This document shows, piece after piece, positions 61,805 to 64,000 of a stretch of DNA of 64,000 bases. Within the stretch, counting starts at the first letter, position 1. Every line of letters begins with the position of its first letter. Source of the DNA: Streptomyces sp. cg36 (GTDB taxonomy: Bacteria; Actinomycetota; Actinomycetes; Streptomycetales; Streptomycetaceae). The notes beneath the pieces are model-generated. The model was not told the origin of the DNA, searched no databases, and saw only the letters and a program-made list of their open reading frames with translations. The stretch covers positions 1,922,001 to 1,986,000 of the forward strand of contig NZ_CP163520.1 of NCBI RefSeq assembly GCF_041080675.1, written 5' to 3'. The position numbers and the translations under genes were made by a program.

Positions 61805-64000
61805 TCAGTAGCTGGGCAGCCGCCTCGGCCCCAGGTCGGTGCGGGCGGGCGGCGGGGCGAGCCGGACGCTCGCGCCCAGCACGGACAGGCCGTGCGGGGC
61901 GACGACGACGGGCTCCAGGACCACGGAGACGACCTCCGGGTGGTCGTCGACCAGCCGCGACACCCGCAGCAGGAGCTCCTCCAGGGCCGCCGTGTCCACC
62001 GGCGCGGAGCCCCGCCAGCCGAACAGGAGCGGCGCGGTCCGGATCGACCGGACGAGCTCGGCGGCGTCCCGGTCGGTCGCCGGGACCAGCCGGTGGCCGG
62101 TGTCGCCGAGCAGCTCGGAGGCGGCCCCGGCGAGGCCGAACGAGAGCACGGCGCCGACCGCCGGGTCGATGGCCGCGCGCACCACGGTGTCGACGCCCCT
62201 CGGCGCCATCGCCTGGACCACCGGCTGGAGCTCCTCGGGCTTGCCCAGGGCGTGCGTCAACTCGGCGTACGCGCGGCGCAGTTGCTCCTCGTCGGCCAGG
62301 TCCAGGCGGACGCCGCCGAGGTCGGGGCGGTGGCGCAGGTGCGGGGCGGTGGTCTTGAGGGCCACCGGGTAGCCGAGGCGGGCGGCGGCGGCCACGGCGG
62401 CGTCCGGGTGCGGGGCGGGCAGGGCGCGGCGCACCCGGATCCCGTACCGGGCCAGCAGCGCCTCGGCCGCGTCGGTGCCCAGGGTGCCGCCCCGGGGGTC
62501 GGGGTCGGCCCCGAGCAGCCGCTCGATGTCGGTGGCGGCGCCGGCCTCGTCGATGTCCTCGTACTCCGGCACCTTGCCCTGCTCGGCGGCCTGCCGCCGC
62601 CACTGGCCGTAGCGGACGGCCTCGGCGAGCGCGCGGACCGCCCGTTCGGCGGCGGGGTAGGCAGGGATGCGGTGGGCGGGGGCAGAGGGGATGGGGTGGG
62701 TGGGGGTGGAGGGGATGGGGTGGGTGGGGGTGGAGGGGATGCGGTGGGCGGGGTCTTCCCCGCCCTGCTCCTTCCCGAGGCCCTCCCGGGGCGGGTCGAG
62801 GTGGGGGGTGCCCGGGGGCCGGGCTCCCGGACCTCCTGCGGGGCTCCATCCCCGCACCCTGCCGGGACCGACGGGGGCGGGCGCGGCGGTCGGGGCGGGC
62901 CCTCCGTGCGCGGTCGGGGTCTCTCCGTACGCCGTCGGGGTCGTCCCGGGCAGTGGTGCGCGGTGGTGCGGGGCGCGCGGGGCCGTGCTCGCCGCGTCGG
63001 CCAGGGCCTCCGCCAGGCCGCCGAGTTCCACGTGCACCACCGCCACCGGCTTCGCCGGGGCCGTCGCGGTGGCCCGGTGGAGGGCGGTGGCGAGGGCCTC
63101 GTCGGGATGGCCGGGCTCCCCCACCCAGGGGATCGCCGTGACGATCACCGCGTCGCACAGCTCGTCGGCGAGCGCCCGCGCCAGCGCGTCGCGGAAGTCG
63201 TCGGGTCCGGCCGCGGTGGTCAGGTCCAGGGGCGGCAGCGGGCGCAGGCCCTCGGTCAGACAGGCGTCGTACGTCAGCAGCCCCAGCGACTCGGAGTTGC
63301 CCAGGATCGCGACGCGCGGCCCGGCGGGCAGCGGCTGATCGGCGAGCAGGACGCCCGCGTCCACCAGCTCGGTCACCGTGTCCACCCGGATGACGCCCGC
63401 CTGCCGCAGCAGCGCCGAGACGGCCGCGTCCGGGACCCGGGTGACCGGGACCGCGTGGCCGGGCGGGGTGGATCCGCTGTGCCGGGCGCCCTTCACCGCG
63501 ACCACGGGCTTGACCGCGGCGGTGCGCCGGGCGAGCCGGGTGAACTTGCGCGGGTTGCCGATGGATTCGAGGTAGAGCAGCACCACGTCGGTGTCCGCGT
63601 CCTCGTACCAGTACTGGAGGATGTCGTTGCCTGAGACGTCCGCCCGGTTGCCGGAGGAGATGAACGCGGACACGCCCGCGCCGCGCCGGTAGAGCCCGGA
63701 GAGCAGGGCGATGCCGATCGCGCCCGACTGGGTGAACAGGCCGATCCGGCCCCGGTCGGGCGGCTGGGGCGCCAGCGACGCGTTCAGCCGCACGCCGGGC
63801 GCGGTGTTGATGATCCCGAACGCGTTCGGCCCGATCAGCCGCATTCCGTACGAGCGGACCTGGCGCAGCAGGGCCCGCTGCCGGTCGCGCCCGGCCGCGC
63901 CGCTCTCGGCGTACCCGGCGGAGAGCACGACGAGCCCGCGCACCCCGTGCTCACCGCACTCGGCGACGGCCTCGGGCACCCGTTCGGCCGCCACGGCGAG
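61805..64000 (-). CDS. NDP-forming acyl-CoA ligase family protein, 5' truncated by window
   Basis: The last 731 or so residues are visible; the gene begins beyond the window. From the N side: the end of a CoA-binding domain, the succinyl-CoA-ligase-like domain with GRIGLFTQSGAIGIALLSGL, then an ATP-grasp domain near the C terminus (LGYPVALKTTAPHLRHR, DLGGVRLDLADEE). In Streptomyces such proteins often carry an N-terminal GNAT acetyltransferase (Pat-type lysine acetylation); whether this one does cannot be seen. Between the domains is a Pro/Thr-rich insertion of about 110 residues containing four octapeptide repeats encoded by G-rich DNA. Confidence 0.87.
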   Translation of the reverse strand, partial: LAVAAERVPEAVAECGEHGVRGLVVLSAGYAESGAAGRDRQRALLRQVRSYGMRLIGPNAFGIINTAPGVRLNASLAPQPPDRGRIGLFTQSGAIGIALLSGLYRRGAGVSAFISSGNRADVSGNDILQYWYEDADTDVVLLYLESIGNPRKFTRLARRTAAVKPVVAVKGARHSGSTPPGHAVPVTRVPDAAVSALLRQAGVIRVDTVTELVDAGVLLADQPLPAGPRVAILGNSESLGLLTYDACLTEGLRPLPPLDLTTAAGPDDFRDALARALADELCDAVIVTAIPWVGEPGHPDEALATALHRATATAPAKPVAVVHVELGGLAEALADAASTAPRAPHHRAPLPGTTPTAYGETPTAHGGPAPTAAPAPVGPGRVRGWSPAGGPGARPPGTPHLDPPREGLGKEQGGEDPAHRIPSTPTHPIPSTPTHPIPSAPAHRIPAYPAAERAVRALAEAVRYGQWRRQAAEQGKVPEYEDIDEAGAATDIERLLGADPDPRGGTLGTDAAEALLARYGIRVRRALPAPHPDAAVAAAARLGYPVALKTTAPHLRHRPDLGGVRLDLADEEQLRRAYAELTHALGKPEELQPVVQAMAPRGVDTVVRAAIDPAVGAVLSFGLAGAASELLGDTGHRLVPATDRDAAELVRSIRTAPLLFGWRGSAPVDTAALEELLLRVSRLVDDHPEVVSVVLEPVVVAPHGLSVLGASVRLAPPPARTDLGPRRLPSY
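62664..62753. repeat. 24-bp G-rich tandem repeat inside acyl-CoA ligase gene
   Basis: Three full units start at 62664, 62688 and 62712, and a partial fourth at 62736. The unit begins GGGATGGGGTGGGTGGGGGT and ends GGAG. On the gene strand each unit encodes an 8-residue Thr/Pro/His/Ile-rich peptide such as PSTPTHPI. The + strand is nearly pure G/T/A with G runs every few bases, suited to G-quadruplex formation. Confidence 0.85.

Overview
This window is a contiguous piece of a high-GC actinobacterial chromosome, almost certainly Streptomyces. The evidence is the very high GC at third codon positions, frequent GTG and one TTG start, and marker genes such as sepH, a sepF3-type SepF, cutRS and the Streptomyces-type nitrate reductase/flavoprotein fusion. 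The gene content looks like conserved chromosome core. From memory of S. coelicolor numbering it runs from the argF/arcA region (about SCO5976) down past sepF3 (SCO5967), dut, cutRS (SCO5862-5863) and sepH (SCO5855). I see no prophage, insertion sequence, CRISPR array, rRNA or tRNA.

Layout. 1-6.2 kb: aromatic CoA-thioester catabolism (acyl-CoA ligase tail, PaaX regulator, enoyl-CoA hydratase, FAD monooxygenase/old-yellow-enzyme fusion), interrupted by a BlaI/M56-peptidase pair and a TerB-like gene. 6.2-9.4 kb: RsbW-like ATPase, then argF and arcA with an ARG-box-like operator between them. 9.4-13.7 kb: the Hen1-Pnkp RNA repair operon. 13.9-20.9 kb: mmuM, an F420-type oxidoreductase, small conserved proteins, a MazG-like/AAA ATPase pair, SepF3, a substrate-binding protein with no export signal, and a VOC protein. 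21.5-27.8 kb: assimilatory nitrate reductase fused to its own flavoprotein reductase, a molybdate-type TOBE regulator, and a hydroxyisobutyryl-CoA hydrolase-like protein. 27.9-31.3 kb: Fur-family repressor divergent from katG. 31.5-42.4 kb: RNA methyltransferase, then a potassium block with a KimA-like APC permease, two RCK (TrkA/Ceo) proteins and the kdpED two-component system, interleaved with DUF3159 and an OB-fold protein. 42.5-47.3 kb: orphan ABC ATPase, DUF3710, dut, thioesterase, DUF3093, DUF4193. 47.7-50.2 kb: cutRS and a 57-residue protein. 50.3-54.9 kb: inositol-phosphatase family, coproporphyrin ferrochelatase, MFS exporter, aldonolactone oxidase. 54.9-64 kb: Pro/Gly-rich membrane protein, sepH, mercaptopyruvate sulfurtransferase-like protein, VOC protein, thymidine kinase, alkaline-phosphatase-superfamily enzyme, DUF5998, and a truncated NDP-forming acyl-CoA ligase.

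Many tail-to-head junctions overlap by 1-4 bases (hen1/pnkp, AAA/mazG-like, ceoB/ceoC, thioesterase/dut, DUF5998/phosphatase), so translational coupling is common. Strong GC-rich hairpins mark the ends of katG, the ceoBC pair, sepH, the small ORF after cutR, DUF3710 and pnkp. Several intergenic spaces carry clean inverted repeats that look like operators. The least explained modules are the AAA/MazG-like pair beside sepF3, the export-less binding protein, and the permease/RCK/KdpDE potassium cluster that lacks kdpFABC. I did not find an unmistakably new multi-gene system.
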